Assembly: GCF_040958095.1 (NCBI RefSeq)
Contig: NC_091152.1
Span: forward strand, 19,610,358-19,674,357
Reading direction: 5' to 3'
Origin: Procambarus clarkii
Taxonomy: Eukaryota > Arthropoda > Malacostraca > Decapoda > Cambaridae
Length of the DNA: 64,000 nt
The position numbers and the translations under genes are program-made. The notes beneath the pieces were generated by a model, which ran no database searches, was not told the origin of the DNA, and saw nothing but the letters and a program-made list of their open reading frames with translations. Shown here one piece after another: positions 23,243-36,100 of the stretch (positions are counted from its first letter, which is position 1; each line of letters opens with the position of its first letter).

Positions 23243-24095
23243 TACAAGTACAAATAATCGCCAACAGAACCCTAACCTAACCTGTGCCTAAATATGCACA
23301 ATATGCTAATATATAACAAGATTAATTTATATTTGAGAAAATTCCTGTTTTGAATGAACAGCATTAAAGTTTGTGAATGCGTTTTTGGGGGTCAACCGCT
23401 GGATGGAATGGACTTAGTTTGAGGAGGGGTTGCATGAGGACGGGCTGGAGCAAGGGCATACCTGAATCATGCCTGGAGAGGGTTCTGGGAGTTCTTCTAC
23501 TCCTCCGAGCCCTGCCTGAGGCCAGGATCGAGGAGTTTGCTACTGGAATGGTTCCATAAAGGAAGCAGCTCCCTTGCGACACAAGACTGAGAAAGTTCAA
23601 GCCCACAACAAAGAGGTTATATGTTTGAGACCTAAACTGTTAAGGGATTGTCAGTACAAGACGCTGTGTTTGAGATGGTTGACACCGAGAGTGTCTGGAT
23701 CACAGTGTTATACTCTGACAAGCTCCGAAGACGTACGTAAGCATTTCTTCAGTGTCAAAAATATATATGATTCGTTGCAGAAATGTCTGGCGGGAGTAGC
23801 AGATAACAAGTACATAATAACCGGGGCTCATTAGCTGAAGCGTGACCCTGTGAACTCGGCTAGAGTAGAACACGTGCACATGCTGACACATTTTCTCGTG
23901 CTCATTCCAGACACAAATTTCTCATCACGATCTCATATCAACAATTTGTTCCTTGTTAAGCTGGCGACTGATGGAGGTGGCAGACCTCCGGATAGCTTAT
24001 GCCCCTTCTCCTCCCTTTCTTAACCTTTGGTAGAGCAGGAGTTAGGATTAAGCCTGCCATGCCCTTATGCCTGCCATTATATGCAAACATATAAT
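23243..24095. other. Dispersed-repeat copy and unassigned sequence
   Basis: 23250-23420 is a reverse-complement copy of the repeat at 15470-16860. 23420-24095 is of mixed composition with only short ORFs (86 codons at most) that lack any family resemblance. Confidence 0.45.
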
Positions 24096-24350
24096 GGGGG
24101 AGCCGGTCGGCCGAGCGGACAGCACGCTGGATTTGTGATCCTGTGGTCCTGGGTTCGATCCCAGGCGCCGGCGAGAAACAATGGGCAGAGTTTCTTTCAC
24201 CCTATGCCCCTGTTACCTAGCAGTAAAATAGATACCTGGGTGTTAGTCAGCTGTCACGGGCTGCTTCCTGGGGGTGTGGAGGCCTGGTCGAGGACCGGGC
24301 CGCGGGGACACTAAAGCCCCGAAATCATCTCAAGATAACCTCAAGATAAC
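24096..24350 (+). mobile_element. tRNA-derived SINE, full-length (head type 1)
   Basis: The head gccggtcggccgagcggaca is an A-box-like start; ggttcgatccc at 24152-24162 is a perfect B box. The head closes with ggcgccggcg. The body follows: gaaacaatgggcagagtttc, tgttacctagcagtaaaata, gtcagctgtcacgggctgct, gaccgggccgcggggacact and a tail of ctcaagataac repeats. An internal pol III promoter of this type would drive its transcription. Confidence 0.9.
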
Positions 24351-24595
24351 CGTCCTCAGGCCAGGCTCGTTAAAGTTGCGACCATTCCCAGAGATGAATT
24401 CATCAATTGTAATGAATTGTGTATTTAAAATAGATTTGTTCTCATATAATAATATTATTATATATTAAAGTTCTGTGTATAGTTAGCCATTGGTTAGGTT
24501 TGGTTACGTTATGTTGGTGATAACTTACATTTAGAGAACTTGGGTGAAACATCTAGATTTTTACAGATGTTGACCAGACCACACACTAGAAATTG

Positions 24596-24690
24596 AAGGG
24601 ACGACGACGTTTCGGTCCGTCCTGGACCATTCTCAAGTCGATTGAGAATGGTCCAGGACGGACCGAAACGTCGTCGTCGTCCCTTCACCT
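24596..24690. repeat. Hairpin repeat, acgacgtttcggtccgtcc family (copy 2)
   Basis: gacgacgtttcggtccgtcc-tggaccattctcaa is followed almost at once by its reverse complement, leaving a loop of only a few bases. Same family as 12053-12146. Confidence 0.92.
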
Positions 24691-24861
24691 TCTAGTGTGT
24701 GGTCTGGTCAACATACTTCAGCCACGTTATTGTGACTCATCGCTTTACAGATGTTGTCAGCGAATCACTGTTCGAGAAATCTTCGATCATCATCAGCTGT
24801 GAATCGTGTGAAAACGGTTTTCCATTCAGAAACACGGGGTTTGGCTGTTGACTTAACGAGC

Positions 24862-27800
24862 ATTTGGAACCTGTTAGATGACCGGCAGAGAGTGTGAGAA
24901 CCTGTTAGATGACCGGCAGATGGTGTGGGAACCTGTTAGATGACGGGCAGAGAGTGTGGGAACCTGTTAGATGACCGGCAGAGTGTGGGAACCTGTTAGA
25001 TGACCGGCAGAGTGTGGGAACCTGTTAGATGACCGGCAGAGTGTGGGAACCTGTTAGATGACCGGCAGAGTGTGGGAACCTGTTAGATGACCGGCAGAGT
25101 GTGGGAACCTGTTAGATGACTGGCAGAGTGTGTGGGAACCTGTTAGATGACTGGCAGAGTGTGTGGGAACCTGTTAGATGACTGGCAGAGTGTGTGGGAA
25201 CCTGTTAGATGACTGGCAGAGTGTGGGGGAACCTGTTAGATGACTGGCAGAGTGTGGGGGAACCTGTTAGATGACTGGCAGAGTGTGGGGGAACCTGTTA
25301 GATGACTGGCAGAGAGTGTAGGAACCTGTTAGATGACCGGCAGGGAGTGTGAGAACCTGTTAGATGACTGGCAGAGAGTGTGGGAACCTGTTAGATGACC
25401 GGCAGAGAGTGTGGGAACCTGTTAGATGACCGGCAGGGAGTGTGAGAACCTGTTAGATGACTGGCAGAGAGTGTAGGAACCTGTTAGATGACCGGCAGGG
25501 AGTGTGAGAACCTGTTAGATGACTGGCAGAGAGTGTGGGGGAACCTGTTAGATGACTGGCAGAGAGTGTAGGAACCTGTTAGATGACTGGCAGGGAGTGT
25601 GAGAACCTGTTAGATGACTGGCAGAGAGCGTAGGAACCTGTTAGATGACTGGCAGGGAGTGTGAGAACCTGTTAGATGACTGGCAGAGTGTGTGGGAACC
25701 TGTTAGATGACTGGCAGAGTGTGGGGGAACCTGTTAGATGACTGGCAGAGTGTGGGGGAACCTGTTAGATGACTGGCAGAGTGTGGGGGAACCTGTTAGA
25801 TGACCGGCAGAGTGTGAGAACCTGTTAGATGACTGGCAGAGTGTGGGGGAACCTGTTAGATGACTGGCAGAGTGTGGGAACCTGTTAGATGACTGGCAGA
25901 GTGTGGGGGAACCTGTTAGATGACCGGCAGAGTGTGAGAACCTGTTAGATGACTGGCAGAGTGTAGGAACCTGTTAGATGACTGGCAGAGTGTGGGAACC
26001 TGTTAGATGACTGGCAGATGGTGTGGGAACCTGTTAGATGACGGGCAGGGAGTGTGGGGGAACCTGTTAGATGACCGGCAGAGAGTGTGGGGGAACCTGT
26101 TAGATGACTGGCAGGGAGTGTGAGAACCTGTTAGATGACTGGCAGAGAGTGTGGGAACCTGTTAAATGACCGGCAGGGAGTGTGGGGGAACCTGTTAGAT
26201 GACCGGCAGGGAGTGTGGGGGAACCTGTTAGATGACCGGCAGAGAGTGTGGGGGAACCTGTTAGATGACCGGCAGGGAGTGTGAGAACCTGTTAGATGAC
26301 TGGCAGAGAGTGTGAGAACCTGTTAGATGACTGGCAGAGAGTGTGGGAACCTGTTAGATGACCGGCAGGGAGTGTGGGGGAACCTGTTAGATGACCGGCA
26401 GAGAGTGTGGGGGAACCTGTTAGATGACCGGCAGAGTGTGAGAACCTGTTAGATGACTGGCAGAGAGTGTGGGGGAACCTGTTAGATGACCGGCAGAGAG
26501 TGTGGGGGAACCTGTTAGATGACCGGCAGAGTGTGAGAACTTGTTAGATGACCGGCAGGGAGTGTGGGGGAACCTGTTAGATGACCGGCAGAGAGTGTGG
26601 GGGAACCTGTTAGATGACCGGCAGGGAGTGTGGGGGAACCTGTTAGATGACCGGCAGAGAGTGTGGGGGAACCTGTTAGATGACCGGCAGAGTGTGAGAA
26701 CCTGTTAGATGACCGGCAGGGAGTGTGGGGGAACCTGTTAGATGACTGGCAGAGTGTGTGGGAACCTGTTAGATGACTGGCAGAGTGTGTGAGAACCTGT
26801 TAGATGACTGGCAGAGAGTTTTGGAACCTGTTAGATGACTGGCAGAGTGTGAGAGAACCTGTTAGATGACTGGCAGAGAGTTTTGGAACCTGTTAGATGA
26901 CTGGCAGAGAGTGTGAGAACCTGTTAGATGACTGGCAGAGTGTGTGGGAACCTGTTAGATGACTGGCAGAGAGTGTGGGAACCTGTTAGATGACTGGCAG
27001 AGTGTGTGGGAACCTGTTAGATGACTGGCAGAGAGTGTGGGAACCTGTTAGATGACCGGCAGAGTGTGTGAGAACCTGTTAGATGACTGGCAGAGAGTGT
27101 GGGAACCTGTTAGATGACTGGCAGAGAGTGTGGGAACCTGTTAGATGACCGGCAGAGTGTGTGAGAACCTGTTAGATGACCGGCAGGGAGTGGGGGAACC
27201 TGTTAGATGACTGGCAGGGAGTGGGGGAACCTGTTAGATGACTGGCAGGGAGTGGGGGAACCTGTTAGATGACTGGCAGGGAGTGGGGGAACCTGTTAGA
27301 TGACTGGCAGGGAGTGGGGGAACCTGTTAGATGACTGGCAGAGAGTGTGTGGGAACCTGTTAGATGACTGGCAGAGAGTGTGAGGGAACCTGTTAGATGA
27401 CTGGCAGAGAGTGTGAGAACCTGTTAGATGACGGGCAGAGTGTGTGGGAACCTGTTAGATGACTGGCAGAGTGTGTGGGAACCTGTTAGATGACTGGCAG
27501 GGAGTGTGAGAACCTGTTAGATGACTGGCAGGGAGTGTGAGAACCTGTTAGATGACTGGCAGAGAGTGTGGGAACCTGTTAGATGACTGGCAGAGAGTGT
27601 GGGAACCTGTTAGATGACTGGCAGAGAGTGTGGGAACCTATTAGATTACCGGCAGAGTGTGTGGGAACCTGTTAGATGACTGGCAGAGAGTGTGAGAACC
27701 TGTTAGATGACTGGCAGAGTGTGTGGGAACCTGTTAGATGACTGGCAGGGAGTGGGGGAACCTGTTAGATGACTGGCAGGGAGTGTGAGAACCTGTTAGA

Positions 27801-28127
27801 TGACTGGCAGAGTGTGGGGGAACCTGTTAGATGACTGGCAGGGAGTGTGAGAACCTGTTAGATGACTGGCAGAGTGTGGGGGAACCTGTTAGATGACTGG
27901 CAGGGAGTGTGGGAACCTGTTAGATGACTGGCAGAGTGTGGGGGAACCTGTTAGATGACTGGCAGAGTGTGGGGGGAACCTGTTAGATGACCGGCAGAGT
28001 GTGTGGGAACCTGTTAGATGACCGGCAGAGTGTGTGGGAACCTGTTAGATGACCGGCAGAGTGTGTGGGAACCTGTTAGATGACCGGCAGAGTGTGTGGG
28101 AACCTGTTAGATGACCGGCAGAGAGTT
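24862..28127. repeat. 3.3-kb minisatellite, gaacctgttagatgactggc
   Basis: More than 100 units of 27-32 bases. The core gaacctgttagatgaccggc / ...actggc is constant; the linker varies in length (agagtgtggg, agagagtgtggg, agggagtgtgag, agagtgtggggg). Runs of one linker type form blocks. No frame stays open across it. Confidence 0.97.
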
Positions 28128-28554
28128 TTATGACGGGCACATTGTTACAGCTTTCACCATAAAGGTCATTCTCCTAAAATATATTTTTTATACATTACGG
28201 AAGAGATTCGGTTGTGTGATAGATGCGTCAATATGTGGGTTATTTCAAGGGAAAAATTTAATGTATGTTTTCTACATTTTTCAGGATTTGATGCCCATGC
28301 GTAATCGCAGCTGAGTGACAACAAAAGAGAGAGAATGTTGGCAGAAGCATACGATGACACCAACGTGATAGTTTGTGGAATGATCAAGGTTTGCGTACAA
28401 CTACAAGGACGGTGTTGGCAGTGACTTAAGTGACAGCATCAGGGCAGTGCTGGTAGCAAGGGTTACATTACACTTACATAGGACGGTGTTGACCGGATAA
28501 GTCTCAAGTGTCGAGAAACAGAACAGTCTATCTGGCGGATAACTGTAGGCACTG

Positions 28555-29460
28555 ACCCTCACACGTCCCTGGTTCATCACGACTGCTGGCACTGACGCTC
28601 ACACGTCCCTGGTTCATGACGACTGCTGGCACTGACGCTCACACGTCCCTGGTTGATGACGATTGCTGGCACTGACCCTCACACGTCCCTGGTTCATCAC
28701 GACTGCTGGCACTGACCCTCACACGTCCCTGGTTCATCACGACTGCTGGCACTGACCCTCACACGTCCCTGGTTCATCACGACTGCTGGCACTGACCCTC
28801 ACACGTCCCTGGTTCACCACGACTGCTGGCACTGACCCTCACACGTCCCTGGTTCACCACGACTGTAGGCACTGACCCTCACACGTCCCTGGTTCATCAC
28901 GACTGCAGGCACTGACGCTCACACGTCCCTGGTTCATCACGACTGCTGGCACTGACGCTCACACGTCCCTGGTTCATCACGACTGCTGGCACTGACCCTC
29001 ACACGTCCCTGGTTCATCACGACTGCAGGCACTGACGCTCACACGTCCCTGGTTCATCACGACTGCTGGCACTGACGCTCACACGTCCCTGGTTCATCAC
29101 GACTGCTGGCACTGACCCTCACACGTCCCTGGTTCATCACGACTGCTGGCACTGACCCTCACACGTCCCTGGTTCATCACGACTGCTGGCACTGACCCTC
29201 ACACGTCCCTGGTTCATCACGACTGCTGGCACTGACGCTCACACGTCCCTGGTTCATCACGACTGCTGGCACTGACGCTCACACGTCCCTGGTTCATCAC
29301 GACTGCTGGCACTGACCCTCACACGTCCCTGGTTCATCACGACTGCTGGCACTGACCCTCACACGTCCCTGGTTCATCACGACTGCTGGCACTGACCCTC
29401 ACACGTCCCTGGTTCATCACGACTGCTGGCACTGACCCTCACACGTCCCTGGTTCATCAT
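28555..29460. repeat. 40-bp minisatellite, about 23 copies
   Basis: Unit with ctggcactgaccctcacacg and tccctggttcatcacgactg, period exactly 40. Single-base variants (gaccctc/gacgctc, ctgctgg/ctgcagg) recur in blocks, indicating duplication of groups of units. Confidence 0.97.
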
Positions 29461-29474
29461 TACACACTCAGCAC

Positions 29475-29530
<56 letters not shown>
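29475..29530. repeat. (CA)n microsatellite
   Basis: About 25 CA dinucleotides directly after the 40-bp array. Confidence 0.95.
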
Positions 29531-29533
<3 letters not shown>

Positions 29534-29950
29534 GGATAATATCACCAATGTGTTTCTAGCACCTGTTTACTGGTATAAACATGAGCTGTCTCGTACGAAC
29601 GAAAAGGCCACTCGCAGTTTTCTCTATCCGTATGGTCCCGTGCTCTTAGCAAGACATCAATACATATTTCGAAGACATATGCAAACAGCTCGAAGTCAAA
29701 ACAAATATATTAAACTATGGGAAACTTAGCTCTTGCTGACTGGAAAGCATATTAAGGCCTTACAGAGAACAATGTAGGACAATTAATAGAACTCGGGTAT
29801 CATTCGAACACCATGAAAAATGGCAGCATTAGTGTGATCGTGGCAACATTGGCTAGAAATTCAGAGAGCAATTATTTGGCCAGCCATGGTGACGTCGGGA
29901 CCAGCCGTGGATAGTGAGGCATGTCTGTAGTGCTGACACCAGCGCTGCGG
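29531..29950. other. Upstream flank / possible promoter of the phosphatase gene
   Basis: AT-rich unique sequence. I find no convincing TATA box or initiator, and the transcription start cannot be placed from sequence. Confidence 0.35.
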
Positions 29951-29952
29951 GA

Positions 29953-30042
29953 CCCCAGGAGGCCAGGATGAGGCACCATACACCCAAGAGACTCCAAGTA
30001 CTCGCCTCAGCAGCACCCAGACACCCCAGGAGGCCAGGATGA
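29953..30042 (+). promoter_or_regulatory. Duplicated 5' leader creating an upstream ORF that overlaps the start as ATGA
   Basis: The sequence ccccaggaggccaggatgag occurs at 29953 and again at 30024. The first copy gives an ATG at 29968 that opens 24 codons and ends in TGA at 30040-30042. The main ATG is 30039-30041, so start and stop overlap as ATGA. If both lie in the mRNA, ribosomes translating the upstream ORF would end exactly on the phosphatase start codon. Confidence 0.6.
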
Positions 30043-30108
30043 GGCACCTTGAGACACTCAAGACACAGCTGCTGGTGCTGGTGTCTTTGGGAATTGTGGC
30101 AAGAGCAG
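30039..30108 (+). CDS. Phosphatase exon 1: signal peptide
   Basis: MRHLETLKTQLLVLVSLGIV-ARA: basic start, hydrophobic core, small residues at the end, the layout of a cleavable signal peptide. The exon ends in phase 1 at a good donor (gcag|gtgagt), which completes Gly with the first two bases of exon 2. The start is chosen because it is the only ATG that leads into the signal peptide. Confidence 0.82.
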
Positions 30109-33100
30109 GTGAGTTGTATATGTGTGAGTTGTGTGTGTGTTGTGTTGGGTGTGTGTGTGTGTTGTGTTGGGTGTGTGTATGTTTGTGTGTTTAGGAGTTT
30201 ACCAGATCGGGTGTACACTTTCTAACTAGCTTGATCAAAAGGTTATCGTGGGAGAGATTCGGAGATTGGAGGTTTTAAATAAATTGCAGGACACCTAGGA
30301 CATCAGGGAGGCTGACAACAGTGTGAGCATCAGACAACAGGCGGTCGGTGACCCCCACATCCTGATTTGACCTTTCCTGGAGTAGCCTTCTAGATAAAGG
30401 TAGCTGTCCTCCTCTCGCAGGAGTTCGATAGTTTTCCTTTTATATTAATGTAAGGCGAGGACCCACGGTTCCAGTTAGGAGGTCCAAGTCATCTTTACAT
30501 TTGGTGGCTCTGTCTGGGAGTAGGACAACCTCGATTTAACATTTGGGGTCCTCGTCTGAGGACGGAGAGAATCCCTGAGGTCACATTTGGGAGTTTGTGA
30601 GGGGCAGGTGTGGGCCTCTACCGTACATCTGGGAGCTCGTTCAGGACGGTGAGGGTTCCTTCTACCTTACATCAGATAATAGTTTTGTATGTTTGTTAAA
30701 ATACTTTTGGCAACCCTGCCCACACCAAGCTCTCACTGGGTTGGGGTGCCAACAAGTACTAGAAATATTATCCCCTCAAGAAACACAAATATCTGTTTGA
30801 TTACATAACAATTCGATGCACTATGCACTATGCACTATAGGGGCGGGGAGGTTAATTTCCCATAATTACACTTACACAGCCTTCCCGGTTTGGTGCCTTC
30901 TTTTGATAATTACTTACTTCCCATAATTACAAGAATATTTATAATAAAAAGATTATTATTGTCTCAAAATATTGCCATCTCTCTCATATTTTCACAAATA
31001 TTTAAATTACTTGTATTTTTTGGGTTGACATGGCCCCCTTCAACATATACATACAGAATACAACCAAAATTTGCTTCTTTTATTGTCGCTCTTTTGATGG
31101 TCTAACCATTCAGCTGAACTACAGTCTCCCAACAACACTTATCCCCTGAAGCAGCAAATGAATTGGAGATCATAACATATTTATTAGGCCTCGTCACTTT
31201 TGAAACTGAAATAAGTTTATTGAGGTAAAATCCACACAAAGGGATGAGGTAGCTCAAGCTATTCTCACCCCGTTCAGTACATCGTGTTAATATATACATA
31301 GACACACATCACAAACAATAAACATATTACCAAACATTCTGAGAGATAAACATATACATTTCTCCTTTACACAAGTAGTATGGTATCGTCACTCTTTGTA
31401 AGTCACATGTAGGATGAGGTGGAGTGAATGTTGGGCGAGACGGTAGGTGAGGCAGTGTATGCCCCTGGTCTGATTACCTTATGTCTGTTACAGGCAGCAA
31501 GGCGGTGTATGCCCCTGGTCTGATTACCTTATGTCTGTTACAGGCAGCAAGGCGGTGTATGCCCCTGGTCTGATTACCTTATGTCTGTTACAGGCAGCAA
31601 GGCGGTGTATGCCCCTGGTCTGATTACCTTATGTCTGTTACAGGCAGCAAGGCGGTGTATGTCCCTGGTCTGATTACCTTATGTCTGTTACAGGCAGCAA
31701 GGCGGTGTATGCCCCGACGTCAAGTTGGGCGGTCGGGCAGCAGCTGGAGACGTCAGAGGGTGAGGTAGAGCAGTACTCGCGGGGCGGCGTCCCGACCCTT
31801 CCCCGCCCACTTCACTTCCCCGCCCACGGTGAGAACCGGTTCAGTGTGGCCACCCAGCGTCACCAGTACTATGGCAGCTACCAACACCACAACGGCGACA
31901 CCAATGCTTCCCCTCACCTGGACTATGAACTGGATCAGTCTTACCAGAACGAGGTTAATATCTACGAGTACTCGTACACGGAGAGCAGTGCCTATGTCAA
32001 CCCCAATATGATGTACACTCGTGGTGGTGGGCGGCGTGTGGGTCCTGGGGGCAAGGTGGGCCGCCCACGGCGCCTGGGGGAGCGTCTGTGGTGGGCTGGC
32101 GTGCCCGTGCTGACTGCACGCGGAGACACCTTCCTCCCCAGGGGCGTCCCATCAGGGGTTGAGGAGGGGCGAGCACGAGCTGTGGTGACGGGCTCTCAGC
32201 ACCATCACCAGGAGCCCATCAGTAACCCCGAGACCCGTGACTCTGAGTGGTACCTTCACGGTGCCAGCGGTGACCACAAACCCGCTCCTGATCTTCTGCT
32301 CCAGAATGATTCCCTGATTGGTATGATCAGAGTGCAGAAGTCGCTGCAGCAGTCACAGGAGACGGCCGGCTACGTGCATGACTTCCCTCCCGTGCCTGGC
32401 ACCTCGGCTGCCCACCCACCACCCAGGCAGTGGGGAGGGTTCGACACTCTTCTCAAGATGATGAACCAGGCCGATGAAAGTGCACCAACCAAGGCATCCA
32501 AAGATCGTAACAGCACCGAGTATGGAACACCCATTGGCAAGAACAGAAATAGACAAGGACCCATCAATATCAGTATCAGTATCAGCAGCACCAGCAGCAG
32601 CAGCAGCAGCAGGAGCAGCAAGAGAAGGAAGAGCAGTGGTGATGGGTCCCAGCAGGTGTTGGCACATGTTGGTGATGAGGGTGATGATGAGTCCCACACA
32701 CCTGTCACCACCACCGCCGTCCTGGGCTCCGTCATGCTCCTCATCATACTCGTCGTGGTGAGTCAGGTACTATCACTAACTCTTCCACTTCACTCACTCA
32801 TAGTATATTCCTTGTAATGTGTCACAGTATATTCCTTGTACTGTGTCACAGTATATTCCTTGTACTGTGTCACAGTATATTCCTTGTACTGTCATAGTAT
32901 ATTCCTTGTACTGTGTCACAGTATATTCCTTGTACTGTGTCACAGTATATTCCTTGTACTGTGTCACAGTATATTCCTTGTACTGTCACAGTATATTCCT
33001 TGTACTGTGTCACAGTATATTCCTTGTACTGTGTCACAGTATATTCCTTGTACTGTGTCATAGTATATTCCTTGTACTGTCATAGTATATTCCTTGTACT

Positions 33101-36100
33101 GTGTCACAGTATATTCCTTGTACTGTGTCACAGTATATTCCTTGTACTGTGTCACAGTATATTCCTTGTACTGTCACAGTATATTCCTTGTACTGTGTCA
33201 CAGTATATTCCTTGTACTGTGTCACAGTATATTCCTTGTACTGTGTCACAGTATATTCCTTGTACTGTGTCACAGTATATTCCTTGTACTGTGTCACAGT
33301 ATATTCCTTGTACTGTGTCACAGTATATTCCTTGTACTGTGTCACAGTATATTCCTTGTACTGTGTCACAGTATATTCCTTGTACTGTGTCACAGTATAT
33401 TCCTTGTACTGTGTCACAGTATATTCCTTGTACTGTGTCACAGTATATTCCTTGTACTGTGTCACAGTATATTCCTTGTACTGTGTCACAGTATATTCCT
33501 TGTACTGTGTCACAGTATATTCCTTGTACTGTCACAGTATATTCCTTGTACTGTGTCACAGTATATTCCTTGTACTGTGTCACAGTATATTCCTTGTACT
33601 GTGGCTCCCATACTCATGTGGATAACTAGGTTAACAACTACCACCAGCAGGCGGCACCGCTGGGAGAACAATGTGACACCAATGTGGATAACTAGTTATA
33701 TTTGATTTCTCTTCGTCTTTGTGTAACTACAACCATATAGATTATATATAAATTTTGATTAAATATTTAGATTTTTATAATATATTACTGATAGCATTGC
33801 CTTTATATTTTCATTTAGTATTCACATACATCACTTAGTGATGCAGAGTGAAGAATAATCTTACTGGAAAGGGATTTTTAGTCAGTTCTACGTCAGCAAG
33901 TGGTAAAAACGCCCAGATACACACAGGACCAAGCCTAAACCAGTAGCCGTTAATTGAGGAGAATGTGATAAGATGATTTTGTCATGTTGAATGATTAGAT
34001 AGATGATTTTGTCATGTTGAATGATTAGATAGATGATTTTGTCATGTTGAATGATTAGATAGATGATTTTGTCATGTTGAATGATTAGATAGATGATTTT
34101 GTCATGTTGAATGATTAGATAGATGATTTTGTCATGTTGAATGATTAGATAGATGATTTTGTCATGTTGAATGATTAGATAGTTGATAGGTTAATATTAT
34201 TGGGTGATCCATAAATGTGCGGATGGTAGTATGATGAATTAATGAAAGTTTTAACACTTACGTATTGGTCAGCCTCACTAGCCAATAAATCCTTTCACAC
34301 TTGACTAACTGGGGTGGTGACCTTCCTTGGAATTTCGCTGACGTAGCATAAGGCGAATGAATGGCGTCCTTCCTCGACGGTAATAGGTTCAACTAACATA
34401 ACCCGCACGTGGCAAGCGCACATCCACACTACAGTTTTACAATACACACCAACCACTACAGACGAGTGTGATAAGATGGCGCTGTCACAACGTGACTGTG
34501 TACACCACACTATACTACACCAGGACTCCTGGTTCAACCTTGACTACTAGCGGACGTCTGGACACCACCTCCTGCCTGGGAGCCACCTGATCACGTTCTG
34601 TTTTCGCGTTTTGACTTTGCTACTGCCGTTTGGCATCCCTATTCAACGGTACGGTTGTACGACGCCAGGCGCGCACATCGCCTTGGGTCACGGGATTGTT
34701 GATAGATTTTGTTGACGTGTTCTGGCTGGTTCTCCCGGCGGGGTGACGGTGTTCGGGGCCGGCTTGGCCGAGAGGTGCCGGGGGTTGGTGGGTCTTGATG
34801 GGCGCCTGGTGTGCTCTCAGTCGTGGTGGGCGGCTGACTTCTGCTATACCGGAGGACACTGGATGACTTTTGCGTTTTAGTTGGGGGCCGAGTTTTTGGT
34901 TTTGCTACCTGGTGTTCTCTGTGTTGGGCGGGGCCGGTGCTTGTCACCCTGAGGGACTCCTGGGGCTCCCCAATCATCTGGCTATCTGGGTTTTTTGGCG
35001 TCACTTGTTTCGCGATTTGGCTTGGCGTTTCACCTTTCCAGGCTTCGCGATTAACCCTTTCCGGGTAGGCCGGGGCGCATCCGACCCCACCATCGTTGTC
35101 ACCCCTAAATCAACAACAACTTATTTTCGTCTAATTTTGTTATAAAAAGATACTTTTTCAGAGTAAAAATGTTTTTTCATGTTCTACATTCAGGACCAAT
35201 AATATAATTAGTAAATGTATCATATTTATTCATTACTAACATAATACTACGAAGCTTTGGGTAATTAGAGGGAGCGGTGGAGCACTGCCACCACCAGATC
35301 CACTCAACACCTGCCACACTACACTCACACCTGCGGCTTAAGACAAGAAATTTCCATACACTCGCAAATAGTGACAGAATCTTAATGTTACAAAAAATAA
35401 TTAGGAGTATATGAATTGTATTACTCCAATAATTATGTATTTTTAAGACTTTTCAAAAATTTAATGACATCGAATCAAACTTTGAGTCATTTTTCAAGAA
35501 CAATAATTTTACTAAAATACTTTCGCCTTTTTTATCATGATGCTGTTGAAAAAGGTTTATCAAGGCATTGTGAAAGTTAAAAAGTCTTCTCTGTTAAAAA
35601 AGTGTTCTATGTGTTGGGTGATATGTTTCTTAATGTGTTTTAAAACAGTCACCGGAGAAAAGTCATCATTTCAGGTGATGGTGGCACTGAGAGTGCAGTG
35701 GCGGGAGAGAGTGAAGGAGGAGGAGGCGTGGGGAGCACAGTCGCCCTCAGTACTCCCCGCCACCCCCGCCTCCACCAGCACCACGCCCCCCCTCAACCCT
35801 CACCACCTCCACCCACTCACACACCTTCAGGCTCAACCCATCAGGATTAAGGTCATCGTCTCTAATTATTTTGGTTCGTTTTTAAAATGATCAATATCAA
35901 AGCAAAGTTGGTTAAATTAATTTATTTTGGTCCCCATAGTATGGTGCGGAGCCACATAATAGCCTCAGGAACGGGATCTAATATTTTAAAGCTGAAGTTT
36001 ACAATTGTGGTGAACAAGTTACAGATTCCACTGGCCTCAAGTTTTGTAATGGCTGTTTATCTGTAACTCAATAAGTATTAAAGTTGGATTAGTTTAATTA

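Noticed and set aside
23364-23606. 80-codon minus-strand ORF ending in basic residues
   Set aside because: Overlaps a dispersed repeat copy; no family and no conserved start.
24096-24175. Functional tRNA gene with A and B boxes
   Set aside because: It is followed by the body shared with four other copies; the cloverleaf is poor and the copies are dispersed, so it is a SINE head. The same holds for 43461 and 59049.
28111-28314. Short ORF after the 3.3-kb array
   Set aside because: 67 codons, hydrophobic by AT bias, no homologue recognised.
34639-35004. Pro/Arg-rich minus-strand ORF of 121 codons
   Set aside because: GC-rich block without splice sites or family resemblance; open by composition.
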